Below are positions 49,998 to 61,392 of a stretch of DNA of 64,000 nucleotides, one piece after another. The translations under genes were made by a program, and so were the position numbers. The notes beneath the pieces were generated by a model. It made no database searches and was not told where the DNA came from. It saw nothing but the letters and a program-made list of their open reading frames with translations. The number at the start of each line of letters is the position of its first letter. Position 1 is the stretch's first letter. Origin of the DNA: Metaphire vulgaris (lineage: Eukaryota; Annelida; Clitellata; Crassiclitellata; Megascolecidae). The DNA is taken from positions 3,072,050 to 3,136,049 of the forward strand of contig CM030859.1 in NCBI GenBank assembly GCA_018105865.1. The letters run 5' to 3'.

Positions 49998-50219
49998 TGC
50001 AGGCATGTGACATTGTGGTATTGGTTAGAAAAGGACACTTTTGAATCTAATTTCGCGCTACCCCGCGACCCACTAGACTGAGTCCTGCGACCCACTTTTG
50101 GGTCGTGACCCACAGTTTGGGAAACACTGCAATCTAGAATATTTTAAGGTTTTAAAGTGCAACTGGTTGTCTGAACGTCAGCGGTCAAAGATAGCAAACG
50201 TATCAGGGAAGGAAATTAT

Positions 50220-50391
50220 CAGGGTTTAATCTAGGTCGTTTCCGAGGGGGGAATTGCCCTTTTCCCTCCCGGAAATTTCAAATTCCCCTCCGAAAATGTT
50301 GGCATACTGCATCAACTAAGAGCGGCGCCTAGCTGACTTCCCCCGGCCCTGTCAGTTTCCCCCCGGAGTCCAGAGTCTATATTCAACACTG
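50220..50391. mobile_element. hAT-like MITE, CAGTGTTTAATC family
   Basis: CAGGGTTTAATCTAGG to GAGTCTATATTCAACACTG, with perfect 8-bp duplications gaaattat at 50212-50219 and 50392-50399. Directly after it, 50392-50545 contains an imperfect palindrome (ACTTTACCAAGACTTTTTAA / TTAAAAAGTCTTGGTAAAGT). Confidence 0.88.
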
Positions 50392-51046
50392 GAAATTATA
50401 ACTGATTAGGCCTACTTTACCAAGACTTTTTAACAGTTGCAGTTTTACTAAATAGAGTCAGAGTTATTTAGTAAAACTAAGCACTGCAGCTGTTAAAAAG
50501 TCTTGGTAAAGTAATCAGTTATAATTTCCAGTGTTAGTTATCAGTTATAATTTAACGGACTCTTTTACTAGTTAGTGAGGCAGCTGCTGCTGTGCTAACT
50601 TAATCGACATTGGAATAATCATAATTTTTAAAAATTATATTTACAAATAGAAATCTAATTACAGTAATATATAAAGGGGCTATCGCAGGACATGTCCCTA
50701 CCGAACTCCATGCATCGTCTGGCTGTTAGGAGACAGAGGGCTCACCCTGGGCAACCCACATCAGTGATCGCTGACGTATTCAATGTTTTAACATCACTTT
50801 CGCACACAGTATGAGGGCCCATAATGTTTACTGTATAAGGACACATCGGGGAAGTTAAGAAATTGGCCTATCAGCCACTGGTCACCAGTATTAAACTCTA
50901 CCAGTATTGGTAGCCTAATAGTAGAAATCTAATAGGTCTCTAAAATGCTACTTTTATAAGTAGGTCCCGTTTCAATTGAAACATATGCAACGTGGTTAGT
51001 CCTGCCCTGCTATCGATCAATCTATCCTTCTATGGATGGTTCTCAC

Positions 51047-51220
51047 TAGGGTGCAATTTGTGACTTGGCGCAGTTGGGGGGAGGGGACATGTCGAGTTGG
51101 GGGACGTAGTTGTTGGGGAAATGTAGCAGTGGGGGGATGTAACAGTGGATGTATCAGTAGGGGGATGTAGTTGGGCAGTGAGGGGAAGATTCCCCCCTTC
51201 CCCCTACAAATCACACCCTG
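51047..51220. mobile_element. hAT-like MITE, CAGGGTGCGATTTGTG family
   Basis: TAGGGTGCAATTTGTGAC to CAAATCACACCCTG, with perfect 8-bp duplications gttctcac on both sides; the first base is mutated from C. The interior carries repeated GGGGGATGTAG motifs. Relatives at 61122-61278, about 9060-9213 and about 21157-21312. Confidence 0.88.
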
Positions 51221-51228
51221 GTTCTCAC

Positions 51229-53367
51229 TATACTCACTATTCTATATTTGTTCTAGACTATAATTTATTTGGGTCCATCCATACAGTACGTACGCACTGA
51301 GCGGGGGAAGGATTTTGGAGATTTTGCACATGTACGGCGTGTGCAACGGGTGGGGGGAATTGAAAATATGCCTCCTTTGCATACGTAATATATGGATGAG
51401 CCCTTTTCATCACCTGTTAACTACCACGTCCAATTCCAATCAGTATAATATAACGTTATAACCAGCGGTGCAAGATATCATTCATGACATACATTTACAT
51501 AACAATAACCAAATGATACAAATCCGATTACTGACCTTTTAAAATGTAACGGATCCTAAGTGCATAGCTAACACAACATTCTAATTTTGGTCAAAGTAAT
51601 GTGACAATGTAATGTAACATTTGTAATGTGACATTTGTATAGCACCTCTTCTATTTCTACCCAATGTATCTAGACAAAGGTCACGAATGCCCATCGCTGC
51701 TATTAGAGGTTCTTCTCTTATTGCTGCAAAATGATTCTTCCTCACATAAAGACTGTCTTCCCTTGATATAAAAAAAGATACAATAAAATGCATTTCAAGT
51801 GAAATAGCAAACTGCTTTCGCTAACAAAACGAACTTTTAAATGACAACACACACACACACACACACTGCATTCTTGGTCCTCTGAACACATGAGTGAAAA
51901 AGCCTAACAATATTTTTAAAATGTAATTACTGGTATTTGAGAGTCATACAAGTGCAGTGGGGGCGGGGGCTTTTAAACGTTTCGCTATGACAAGTAAGTT
52001 AGTCAAATAAGTTAAAATCAGCATGAAACATCCCCTTGCTATGTATAGAGTGGACCAGTGGCAGAGGACAGTCTGTAAGCAGTAACCAGGAAATTCCATC
52101 CTTTCTCCTCTGTAAATATTTCACTGCACAGTAATTAACAGGTCATGATTGTCATCCAATACCAAACTGCAATCTATCATTATATCGATCGGTCGGCCAA
52201 TACAGCAAACAATAGTTTAATTTTTTTGTAAAGCCAGAGAGACTTTCCTTAAGAGAGAGATTGTCGGAAAAATCACCGGACATCATCTTTCCTTTCTAAA
52301 CCTCAGATCTGCATAACCATTTCAATGCCCATACAATATCAAGTTACATCGGATCTTACAATTGTAACACTGTAACTTAAAACGAAGCCTGTATTTAATA
52401 AAACTGTATTACAAAATGTCAACATGCCCGGCTGCAAAACAGTTTCTTGTATTAGAGGATTGCAAAACTGGACATGTTTTTTTCAGTTGACATCAACTAA
52501 CAATTAATGAACCAGAGAATTTTCAAATTCTGGAACTTGTGTTTCATTGTGCTTCTTCCATGCATTATGAAGTGGTGCTATAGAAGTTTAGGGTTAGATT
52601 AAATTCAAAACCAACAAGTTGCAATACTTCTGAATAATTAATTGTCTGCAGAAACATAGAATGCTAAATAAACTTTGGTTCATGCACATGGACTAAGATA
52701 GAAATAGAATTCCGATTAAATATGAAGTCACATATTACACAGCCTCAGTTGTTTTCCTTGATTATCAATTTATCACTATACCCGAAATAAGTATCGTAAA
52801 ACAAAACTGAGATTCCAAGGCAAAACGTAAACCACAATATTTAAGAATGAAGTGCATACCATGAGCACCTGCAAACTAGGGCAAGAGGGGGCCATTGCCC
52901 CCCTGGAAAATGCAAATACCAACATTATCACAGTGAAATTTGAAAACCTTGCTAAAATATTAGCCGTGACCATTGTGTTAAAATGTGTTTTACCCCATCC
53001 TGGAAAAATTTCTGTGGGTGCTCATGGTGCATATATGGTGGTTCTCACACAGGGCCAACTCTACTGCACCTCTCTAAACGTTATTATTATTATCATTATT
53101 ATTATTATTACTATTACTATTATATCACCGGCGACCATTGACCAGATTATCAAATCTTTCTACTTGTCACAAGTGGCCAAAAACTATTATATAAAATACT
53201 ATAAAATGTGTCTCAGGACATTTCACACTGATGACTATGCTTAAAAATATTGGTAATTGCGATCAATATAACTTTTTAATTCTACAGGATAATGTATCCA
53301 TACAATCCATACAAAGGTAACTTCTACCTTCTTTTACTCAGAAGATGAATGCTACCATCCCTGTCTT
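51229..53367. other. Intergenic sequence, mostly single-copy
   Basis: Contains a short TIR-like element at about 51270-51400 (GGGTCCATCCATA to TATGGATGAGCCC; a sister is at about 56648-56782). Also a TATAGCACCTC repeat near 51640, (CA)n at 51848-51865 and (ATT)n at 53083-53115. Short open frames lack codon signal or splice sites. I see no gene. Confidence 0.55.
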
Positions 53368-53677
53368 CAGTGGCGGTTCCACGTTGGGGATGAGTGGGGA
53401 TGCATCCCCCCCCCACTGGACTTTCGGAGTTACTTTTTTTGCTTGTGAAACCTTATTTTGGGGTAAAAGTCTAGTAAACCTAACTGGGGATGACCTTTTT
53501 TGCTTGTCAACCTATTTTTCGGTAAAAGCGTAGTAAAATTAGGGATAAAATTCCCCTTATTTCAGCCGTTTTCGGCAAACTTTATCGATTTTTTTTGTTA
53601 TATTTTCACCCCCCACCAATTTTCTATGAATTCATTCATCCCTCCCCCACCACCAAGAAACCCTGGAACCGCCACTG
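53368..53677. mobile_element. hAT-like MITE, CAGTGGCGGTTCC family
   Basis: CAGTGGCGGTTCC to GGAACCGCCACTG, with flanks cctgtctt/cctggctt (7 of 8). Contains the usual TTTTTTGCTTGTCAAC tracts of this family. Confidence 0.88.
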
Positions 53678-55116
53678 CCTGGCTTAGGAGTTAAGAACGA
53701 GCACAGAATTTCTATTCACAGAAGCCAGATTTACCGTAGACCAATAAGCAGCATAAACTTGATACGTGATGACTACATCAATCAATGCCTGTATGCTCAG
53801 AAACACGAAAGTGAAATTTCGTTCAACTGAACGCAAAAATTCTATTTCCTGTAAACAGATATATTTATTTTATGGCTGGAACTGATTAAAATGTTTCTGT
53901 CCGATTAATCGGAAAAGATTTTAATCAATTAATTTTTATTAATAATCACATAAGGTTTTTAGCGAACTTGCTTGCAATGCAGCTCTGTATATGTCTACTT
54001 TGCCATCTGCAGTTGGCTTAAAAACAAACTGAAAATGATTGCTCAACTCTCCCCCTAAATGTCTAACTGTGATATTGTTTTCATTATTGCCACTGTTGTC
54101 TGAACAGAAATGGAAACCTAGTTAAGTTATGAGTAATATTCAAATAAACAAGCAACCAAAACACTTTTAAAAATTAATCGAAAAATTAATCGATTAAAAC
54201 TTTTAAAGATTAATTAATCGTTGCTATTCGCAGCCCTAATTAACTTAGCAAGCAGTTTATACAAGATAATGAGATTATATATAAGAATTGAATTGCATAG
54301 AAGCAGTAGGAATTAAATCTAGCATTGCATAATGGAAATTTAATTTCCTTTACACTGCACAACTCTGGTTTAAAAGAAAAATATGGATTTGTTCAAGACC
54401 ATTGATACAAACTTGAATGAAAAAGTAGGGGAGGCCCAACCCTATACCTTCCTCCTTCCCAGTGATAACTTCTCAAAAAAGTGGGGGGGTCGAGCATAAA
54501 GGCCTAGTAGAAGTTCAGGACACTCACTCCACTTGCAAGAATCGGCAATTAATATGCAAATCACAAACCCTGTTTCAATTCAAACCAATAGAAAATTACT
54601 TGAAATCAAGAGCTTCTCATTTGGTGCCTTGACTTAACGCTTTGAGGCAGGGTTCCTACTGTTCAGACATAATCGTTCCAGAAACTGGGTTTGAAGGGTT
54701 AACCATGACTCAGGACAAGCCCCAGTTTGGCCTGGTTGAACCATCATGTAGAACAACTTCATATACCATTGGACATGAGCCGAGTGCAAAATGTTACGTT
54801 AACCGAGTTAACCTGATATGACTAGTCACTGAAGCCCAAACAGTTTTACCACAAATCCTTTTAAAAAAACACAATCTACACATCAGAATCTATGAACATG
54901 AGATTATTTGTCGTCACAACCGAACTTAAAAAAACATAAAACCGACGAGAAGCTCAACGCCATAACAACGCAATTACACCAAAATAGCAAACAACTTGTA
55001 CAACTGTGTTATCCCCCAAAAGCTTAGAAGAAATTGCAATAAAACAAAAGCATAGAGTAAACACAATTAGAGGAAACACCAACGCAAATCAAACACGCAA
55101 ACTTAATAAATTAAGC
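53678..55116. other. AT-rich intergenic sequence without a recognised feature
   Basis: Low-complexity AATTAATCG motifs occur near 53910-54230. No convincing gene, element termini or RNA. Confidence 0.5.
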
Positions 55117-55119
55117 TTA

Positions 55120-55461
55120 GGGGCCATCCACAAATGACGTAACATGCCTAGGGGGTCCGGACATCTGTTACGAAGTGTGACGAGGGGGGGTTCCATGGGT
55201 GTGACGTAACGCAATGCAAAATTTTCAAAATGATGAGCTTTTTTTCTTTTTCTTTTTGCTTGGCAGGCTATTTGGAGAGGGAAAATAATATAAGGATGGA
55301 CTTTTTGCTTGTCAAGACTTTTTGGGATTCGGGAGACCGAAAGCGAGAGGTAGGGGTCGGCCCGTTGCTATGTCATATTTTAGGGGAGCCTGACTATTTT
55401 TTCGGGGGGGGGGGAGGCAAAAAAGTGCAAACATCGTGTTACGTAATTTATGTACGACCCC
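55120..55461. mobile_element. TIR element with TTA duplication (PIF/Harbinger-like)
   Basis: GGGGCCATCCACAAATGACG starts at 55120 and CGTAATTTATGTACGACCCC ends at 55461, flanked by TTA on both sides. A 3-bp TTA duplication with G-rich TIRs suggests PIF/Harbinger. An open frame across it is not a transposase. Confidence 0.6.
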
Positions 55462-56250
55462 TTAAAGGAAACAACAAATCAGCAACAGAAGTGAAAGATG
55501 ACAGGGTAGGGAGTTCCAAAGCCAACAAAAGTCAACAAATTATGCTGTATTCTACCAAAATATTCATCTGTGCCTTGCAAAGCAAGAATACAAGGCAAGA
55601 GAAATTCGAGAATCCAAAGATCACAATCACGAGTCAGTAGATTTACAATTGTGCGAGAAAGCGCGCATCTCCGATAACTCGAATCCTAACAATTTCTGCA
55701 TCGACGGCGTTTAAATAAGTAAGACATTTGGCCGACAGTTCACGTTTCAACAAATTACTTTACGACGACTAGACCCGACCGCTCACCGCCACCGATCGAC
55801 ATTAGCAACGTAAACATATTCGTTAAATTACTAAAACGTAAACATTACAAGCAACATCGGAGCAAATGTGACTTTGCAGCTACTCAAGCGGATGATATCG
55901 ATAAAAAATATATTTTACAAATAATGCTTTGCAGTGAAATACGCTTAGCGCAGTGCATAGAGAGACAAAATGGAGCGCCGAAAAATGAAAAACCAAAAAC
56001 AACGGAAAACAATTTGAACATCACATTCAAGGTAAAACACTATTGCACGTCGTCGGAGTCCACGGGCAAGGAGACGCGAGTTCGGATAAATTCACAGCCG
56101 AGTATAAAATACGGATTGAAAATCCGATATCCGCACGTCGGATTTTGGTCACGCTTAACAAAGACAGCAATAACAAGATAAGCCGAATTCGGGTGGCAAG
56201 ATGCCTGCGACAGAAACGAACGTGTCAAGTCCGTCAAAAATAGGAGGCCG

Positions 56251-56457
56251 TCATTGGTTGGCAGAAGGCGCGTGACAGGTACCGTCGCCAAGGTCGAGGT
56301 CGAGGTCTGCAAGCGGCTGCGAAGAAGCACTGGCGGCGTCCTCCTCTTGCACCGACAGGTGACCGACCGAAGCGGTAGCAATTGCTACGTCCGGCATTGC
56401 TACGTCCGGCATTGCTAGTAGCGCTGGAGTTGGTTCCGTCTGCGATTCTCGGGAAGA
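56251..56457 (-). CDS. BTBD7: BTBD7-like gene, probable last coding exon
   Basis: On the - strand: acceptor ctgcttttcag, then 68 codons in phase 0 and TGA at 56253-56251. It encodes S-S-R-E-S-Q-T-E-P-T-P-A-L-L-A-M-P-D-V-A-M-P-D-V-A..., an acidic, low-complexity C-terminus. The M-P-D-V-A segment recalls the M-P-D-I-A-V region in the C-terminal half of vertebrate BTBD7 and is tandemly doubled here by a 15-bp repeat. The phase agrees with the preceding exon (57808-58175). The vertebrate C-terminus is far longer, so this would be a shortened protein, or further exons may be spliced in. Confidence 0.65.
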   Translation of the reverse strand, partial: SSRESQTEPTPALLAMPDVAMPDVAIATASVGHLSVQEEDAASASSQPLADLDLDLGDGTCHAPSANQ

Positions 56458-57161
56458 CTGAAAAGCAGTCGAAACAACATCACATCCATCAGTTTAACCC
56501 CTTTACTGCGTGACCCCGGGATACCTTGGGAAAGCCCCTATCTATTTTCAATAAATTATTTTCAGTTTCCAATCATGTATTGCAGATCACGAAATATGCC
56601 AGGCTCATAGTCGATGACTAAGCAACACAGTGAAAGTAGGCCAGTAATGTCCATCCATATAGTATGTACGTACTGAGGGGGGACTCGGATTTTGGAGATT
56701 TTTCCTATGTACACTATGTGCAATGAGGGAGAGGGGGTGAAAATATGACTTTTTTGCATACGTAATATATGGATGAACCCTCACATTAAAATAGCACGAG
56801 ATAAACAAAGGGGCTTTGGCGTCATTGAGACAGAAGTCTTCTTTGTACAGTAACCCAAAAAAATTTTGTGTCTGTGGAGAGTTTTCGAGAAAACAATAAA
56901 TACGTCTTGAAGGGGTTAAAGACGATGACAATGTTAATATGATGATGATGATGACGACGATGCAGTTGATGGTGATGATGATGACAACGAAGGTGATGAG
57001 TGATGACAATGACAAATCATGAAAGTACCGATTTTGTTTTTTTCTTCTAAAAAATATTGTTAAAACAATATTATTATATTATAAGTCAAGCCAAGTCATT
57101 GCGCCGCCGTCGCTACAGGAATGGGTCAGTGTTCTCCATCGCGATCTGTCTTATGCTGTGC

Positions 57162-57349
57162 CAGTGTTTAATCTAGACTCCGGGGGGAAACTGAAAAAGC
57201 CGGGAGGAAACTGACAAAGCCGGGGGGAATTCTGCTATGGGTCGCTGTTAGTCCATGTAGTATTCCAAAATTTCCGGGGAGAGGGGAATTTGAAATTTCC
57301 AGGGGGAAAATGACAATTTCCCCCCGGAAACGGCCTAGATTAAACACTG
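57162..57349. mobile_element. hAT-like MITE, CAGTGTTTAATCTAGACTCC family
   Basis: CAGTGTTTAATCTAGACTCC to CGGCCTAGATTAAACACTG, with perfect 8-bp duplications tgctgtgc at 57154-57161 and 57350-57357. In the last intron of the BTBD7-like gene. Confidence 0.93.
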
Positions 57350-57665
57350 TGCTGTGCATAGTAGACAGTCTCCATAAAGGCCAGTCCACGTCGTAATGAC
57401 ATTGTCAATCCAGCACATCATTGGTCGCCCTCGTCTTCTGTTTCCTTCAACAAGTCCTGTCATCACACTGCCCTATATTATAAGCTGCACAGTAAAAAAG
57501 GCATGCTACATGATACACTGGTCTACTGGTCCCATATCCATGGTATGGAATGCCTGGCTGAGGGTCTTAGACACGAAGATCAGTGCCACCCTATCAGCGT
57601 GGCCTTTGGGTAGAAGTTTGAGATGGACTTTGACTTGACTGTCTTAAAAATAAAATGCCAAAATA

Positions 57666-57743
57666 CAGGGTGGTGCAAAAAAACCAGACTAGCCAACTTT
57701 ACGTTTGCATTTAATATAGTCTGGTATTTTTTGTGACACCCTG
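57666..57743. mobile_element. 78-bp mariner-like mini-element
   Basis: CAGGGTGGTGCAAAAAAACC to TTTTTTGTGACACCCTG, flanked by TA. Lies 65 bp past the donor of the BTBD7-like exon at 57808. Sister of 44490-44571. Confidence 0.82.
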
Positions 57744-57807
57744 TATGTAATTATGAAATTATCAGATTTCAGCATAAACTTGTTCAAGATTATTTTCCTC
57801 TTCTCAC

Positions 57808-58175
57808 CTCTGGCTGAACATAAGATTGTGCTACGCTTGGAGACATCGAAGGACTGTGCCTTTCGTATGCTCCCCTGCGACCAACGACCCTCGGGCGAAA
57901 CTGAAACAGGAGGTGACCCTGATGGGGCAAACCGCAGCACGCTCCCGACGAGGGCAGACACGCGTCCTGCCGGTGGGGGGCGTGATCCAACGACCCCTGG
58001 AGAACTTCGATGGCCGAGTCGGGGAAGCCGAACTCGCGAACGACTCGGAGCTGGATCTCGCGAGTCACAGCGAGTCGGTCGGAGCTGAGGAGAGAGTAAG
58101 CTCTCTGAGCAAGTTTGTTGCGAGTAAGGTCTGACTCGCGGCATCGCATCTCATGCAGGACTTCCTTATCGGGAA
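57808..58175 (-). CDS. BTBD7: BTBD7-like exon: conserved helical segment after BACK
   Basis: On the - strand: acceptor ggtctttag before 58175 and donor GAG|GTGAGA after 57808. 368 nt, phase 1 to phase 0. With the preceding G it begins V-P-D-K-E-V-L-H-E-M..., then N-K-L-A-Q-R-A-Y-S-L ... R-E-I-Q-L-R-V-V-R-E-F-G-F-P-D-S-A-I-E-V-L-Q. Vertebrate BTBD7 has V-P-R-L-L-I-M-K-D-M..., V-Q-R-A-Y-A-L ... Y-E-I-Q-I-R-V-L-R-E-F-G-L-A-D-A-A-A-E-L-L-Q, a clear match. The rest of the exon is low-complexity and not alignable by eye. Confidence 0.92.
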
Positions 58176-58820
58176 CTAAAGACCGATTAGTACAAAAACC
58201 ATTAATACAAATAGTTAGACAAGATACTTATTTATTTATTGACAACTTATATAGCGCAGTAGACAAGGCTAAGGCCTACAACAAGAGCGCTTAACACAGT
58301 ACAGTTCGTATCCAATATTAAATAAATGCAGGCTAAAATAATTGCTAAAACTTTCTATCATAAGCTAATCACTGCTAATAGCACTTTCTTTTCAGCTAAT
58401 AGCACTTTCTCTTCAAGACACAACAGACATGGAAAGACCTTTGAATTTTAAATTAAACTGTCTCTAAAAATAACTAGTGGTCTTTACACAAAGTTAATTT
58501 CATAGATGATAAAGATCTGGATAAAATATCAGTCAATCAAAAAACTTCTATGACGCCACTATCATAATGCCCCAGGGCATCAGTCTTCTGATGGATCATG
58601 GGTCATTGCCTGGTCTTGACCCATTGGTCAACCCATGTGACCCATCAAGTATTGGTGACCCATTTGACCCATGACCAATATAACCCATTGACCGATTGCC
58701 ATCTCTGATGAGAACTAAAATTCCCATTAAAATTTCTGAGGAGTAGCACTTAGTGTTGTGTGACCAGTTCGCATTACAATATTGAACCAGTGCCACGCTC
58801 AATGCCGCTTAAGTTCAATG

Positions 58821-58992
58821 CAGTGTTTTATCCAGACTCCAGGCCTTTGGGTGGGGGGAATTGACATGGCTGGAGGGGAAGAGACACAGTTCAATGCAAA
58901 AATTTGTTAGGGCCAAAATTTTTTTGTTGGGGATAAATTTTGAGGGTTGGGGTGGGGCGAATCTTCCCCTAACAGGCCTGGATAAAACACTG
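58821..58992. mobile_element. hAT-like MITE, CAGTGTTTTATCC family
   Basis: CAGTGTTTTATCCAGACTCC to CCTGGATAAAACACTG, with an 8-bp duplication gttcaatg/gttcaata. Best-preserved member of the family seen at 1331-1512. The sequence just before it (58610-58690) is rich in GACCCAT repeats. Confidence 0.9.
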
Positions 58993-59100
58993 GTTCAATA
59001 AGACTGGGTGCAGTCGTGCAGTGCATGAAGCTTCAAGCTCACGTTCATTGACTAATAATAATTAGCAATGCAAGTTTTTTAAGCTACTCCATGGTAACAG

Positions 59101-59155
<55 letters not shown>

Positions 59156-59432
59156 TTCTCCTTGTTCCTTCATGATCTGAAGTTAAGGTGACAGCATGAA
59201 TTTCTTTCCTCCAACCATGTCGATCTTCTGTCTTCTTGACTGCTGCTGACATTTTCATTCCAGTCCACTCTTCCACGTCATCCGCCCATCGTCTCCCTGG
59301 TCGCCCTCTTCGTCTAGTTCCCAACATCATTCCTTGTTGGATTGTCCTCTCCAATGTTGACCTAGTGTCGCTGTTCCGCTGTACGTGTCCGAAGTATTGC
59401 AGCTTCCTTCTTTTGCACATGTTGATTAATTA
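59101..59432 (-). mobile_element. 3' end of a non-LTR retrotransposon (5'-truncated)
   Basis: The - strand frame from 59420 to 59151 reads C-K-R-R-K-L-Q-Y-F-G-H-V-Q-R-N ... G-R-P-G-R-R-W-A-D-D-V-E-E-W-T-G ... H-G-W-R. This is the C-terminal tail typical of endonuclease/reverse-transcriptase proteins of LINE-type elements. The frame ends a few bases before a (GAT)n tail (59101-59153 on +), as in elements with simple-repeat 3' tails. Reverse transcriptase and endonuclease domains are gone, so it is dead. Lies in a BTBD7-like intron. Confidence 0.85.
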
Positions 59433-59584
59433 ATTACTCGTAATGTCTGTAAAGTTTTTAATTGGTTTGTTATGTGTTGTTTTATTGTCGGGTAGCTATG
59501 CGCTTTTCTCTTCGAGCGATGCTCCACATTAGTTTTGACAAGGTTTAACGGCTTTGAAAAGTTATAGATATTTAACTGTTAGGA

Positions 59585-60055
59585 ATTAGAAGAAGAGATA
59601 GTAATATGAACGATGTAACCAGAGAAAGAAGGAATATGATGGACACAGCAATCGACAAAATCCAAAGAAGAAGACTACAGTGGTTTGGACACATGACAAG
59701 AATGGGGGAAGAAAGACTGCCTTTGAGAGCTCTGAACTGCAATATTGTAGGAAATAGAAAAATAGAAGTAGGGGAAGACAAGCTAAGAGATGGATAGATA
59801 ACATAAAAGAAGAAGATGTTGGAAAACAAAATCTGAACTTAGAAGAAGCAACACACATGGCAAGAGACAGGAAGACCTGGAGTCATCTCGTATCAGAACT
59901 CATCGTCATCATAGATGATGGAAGAAGAAGAAGAAGAAAGAAGAAGAAGAAGAAAGAAGAAGAAGACGAAGAAGAAGAAGAAGAAGAACAAGAAGAAGAA
60001 GAAGAAGAAGAAGAAGAAGAAGAAGGAGAAGAAGAAGAAGAAGAAGAAAGAGGAG
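59585..60055 (+). mobile_element. 3' end of a second non-LTR retrotransposon, frameshifted
   Basis: The + strand frame at 59606-59797 reads ...I-Q-R-R-R-L-Q-W-F-G-H-M-T-R-M-G-E-E-R-L-P. A shift near 59760-59780 is needed to continue into G-R-Q-A-K-R-W-I-D-N-I-K-E-E ... A-R-D-R-K-T-W-S-H-L-V, the usual C-terminus of such reverse-transcriptase proteins. A (GAA)n tail follows (about 59922-60055). It is 5'-truncated and broken, and opposite in orientation to the element at 59101-59432. Confidence 0.85.
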
Positions 60056-60216
60056 CAGGACAAGGATGAGGAGAAAGAGAAAAAGAAAGAGAAGAGATAT
60101 TTAATTGTCAATGACCCATAGGTCATCAGTCACGGGTCAAAGGTTAAAAGGGTCACATGGGTCCTCGAGTGACATATTGCCATCTCCACTCACCATGATA
60201 TAAATTCAGTTAAACG

Positions 60217-60300
60217 TAAGTAAGTAAAATCTCGTAAATTTACATAGCACTTTTGAAAGTAGTACAGTAGTAACAGTTCATTCTTATGCACTTAATCTTT
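60217..60300. repeat. Short dispersed repeat of the TATAGCGCC type
   Basis: GTAAGTAAAATCTCGTAAAT then ATAGCACTTTTGAAAG closely resembles 49842-49890 (GTAAAATCTCGTGGATTTCT then ATAGCGCCTTGGAAAG). A small dispersed family of unknown class. Confidence 0.5.
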
Positions 60301-60449
60301 CTTGACATAACCATAGTCAAGGTGTATTGTCAGTCGGGCAAAGGCCAGTGTATCCATGGGACGGCGGGGTGGGTTGTTATAGACACGGTTGGAGGTACAC
60401 TATTCAGCATCTGTGAAAAGACATGACGGCATTATCAAACAATATTTAC

Positions 60450-60636
60450 CTGGTATTGTGCCGGCTACAACATCAATAGTTGAAGATGAGAATGACCATT
60501 GATGGTTGAGCTGTGGCAAGTACGACTGCTCGTCCAGCATGTACAAGGCATCAGGAATGGAACAGTTGTTCATGTATTGAATAGGAACATTGCTGCTTTG
60601 GTCCGGTACATGGTTGTTCATCTCTTTAATTATCAA
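60450..60636 (-). CDS. BTBD7: BTBD7-like exon
   Basis: On the - strand: acceptor ttacttggcag before 60636 and donor CCAG|GTAAAT after 60450. 187 nt, phase 0 to phase 1. It encodes L-I-I-K-E-M-N-N-H-V-P-D..., then M-N-N-C-S-I-P-D-A-L-Y-M-L-D-E-Q. This aligns with vertebrate M-V-R-M-S-N-V-P-D-T-L-Y-M-V-N-N. The end T-I-P|V-P continues exactly into the next exon, matching I-P-V-P of BTBD7. The middle is less conserved. Confidence 0.88.
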
Positions 60637-60666
60637 CTGCCAAGTAACAACAGTATCACAATTACA

Positions 60667-60722
60667 TCAGTCAGTCAGTCAGTCAGTCAGTCAGTCAGTC
60701 AGTCAGTCAGTCAGTCAGTCAG
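60667..60722. repeat. (CAGT)n microsatellite
   Basis: About 14 CAGT units in a BTBD7-like intron, 31 bp upstream (in gene orientation) of the exon at 60636. Confidence 0.95.
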
Positions 60723-61121
60723 CATTTTAATTATTTAAAAAACTGTGCCAACCGATATCCTAATTCTGTTGCATTCTTGCTAAAATGCAAAAATAAAGTA
60801 CCAGTTGGTTTTCCAGCAATGGGCAATAACAGTGGTGGTGGTGGTGGTGGTGATGATGATGATCACAAAGGGAGACAATACATCAAAGATTATTTTAAAC
60901 TAGCAAAGATAAACACAAAATCATAATGTTAACAATGTAAACAAACTAGCACCCTGCAATAAAAACATGATCATAAAAAGTCTAACATAAAAAGTACACC
61001 CAGTACACCCTGGAACAATATATACATAAAATAACAACAATAAAACATAGAAGGATGCAATTTCCAATATCAACAAAGACCAACACTGTAAGGGTGAATA
61101 GGCAAAAATCTTTGGCATAAC

Positions 61122-61278
61122 CAGGGTGCGATTTGTGACCTGGAGCAGTGGGGGGGGGATATGTCGAGCTTGGGGATGTAGTTGTTGGGGAAGTGTAGCA
61201 GTGGGGGGATGTAGTGGTGAAGGATGTAGCAGTAGGGGGATGCAGTTGGGCAGTTGGGCCGCTACAAATCGCATCCTG
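61122..61278. mobile_element. hAT-like MITE, CAGGGTGCGATTTGTG family
   Basis: CAGGGTGCGATTTGTGACC to CAAATCGCATCCTG, with an 8-bp duplication ggcataac/ggcataat. Located 115 bp past the donor of the exon at 61393. Confidence 0.9.
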
Positions 61279-61392
61279 GGCATAATGCGCAGCCACACCA
61301 AAGCCTGCAATTTTAAAAAAGAACACCACAAAAACACCATAACAGCCGGTGTAAAATTCGCGCAAACATCAGCACCAGCGCGCCAACGTTAC

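Larger units (their letters stand above)
47532..50129. mobile_element. Inverted copy of the 794-bp hAT-like element, split by two later insertions
   Basis: Segments 47532-47967, 48792-48962 and 49998-50129 together are the reverse complement of 43136-43929. They are interrupted by a Helitron-like element (47968-48791) and by another hAT-like element (48963-49997). No clean target duplication of its own remains. Confidence 0.85.

Noticed and set aside
55230..55640. 136-codon open frame
   Set aside because: Starts inside a TIR element, low-complexity, matches no family I recognise, and has no splice or codon signal.
56040..56381. 113-codon - strand frame
   Set aside because: It overlaps the proposed last BTBD7 exon in another frame, and it lacks the BTBD7-like motif and phase agreement.
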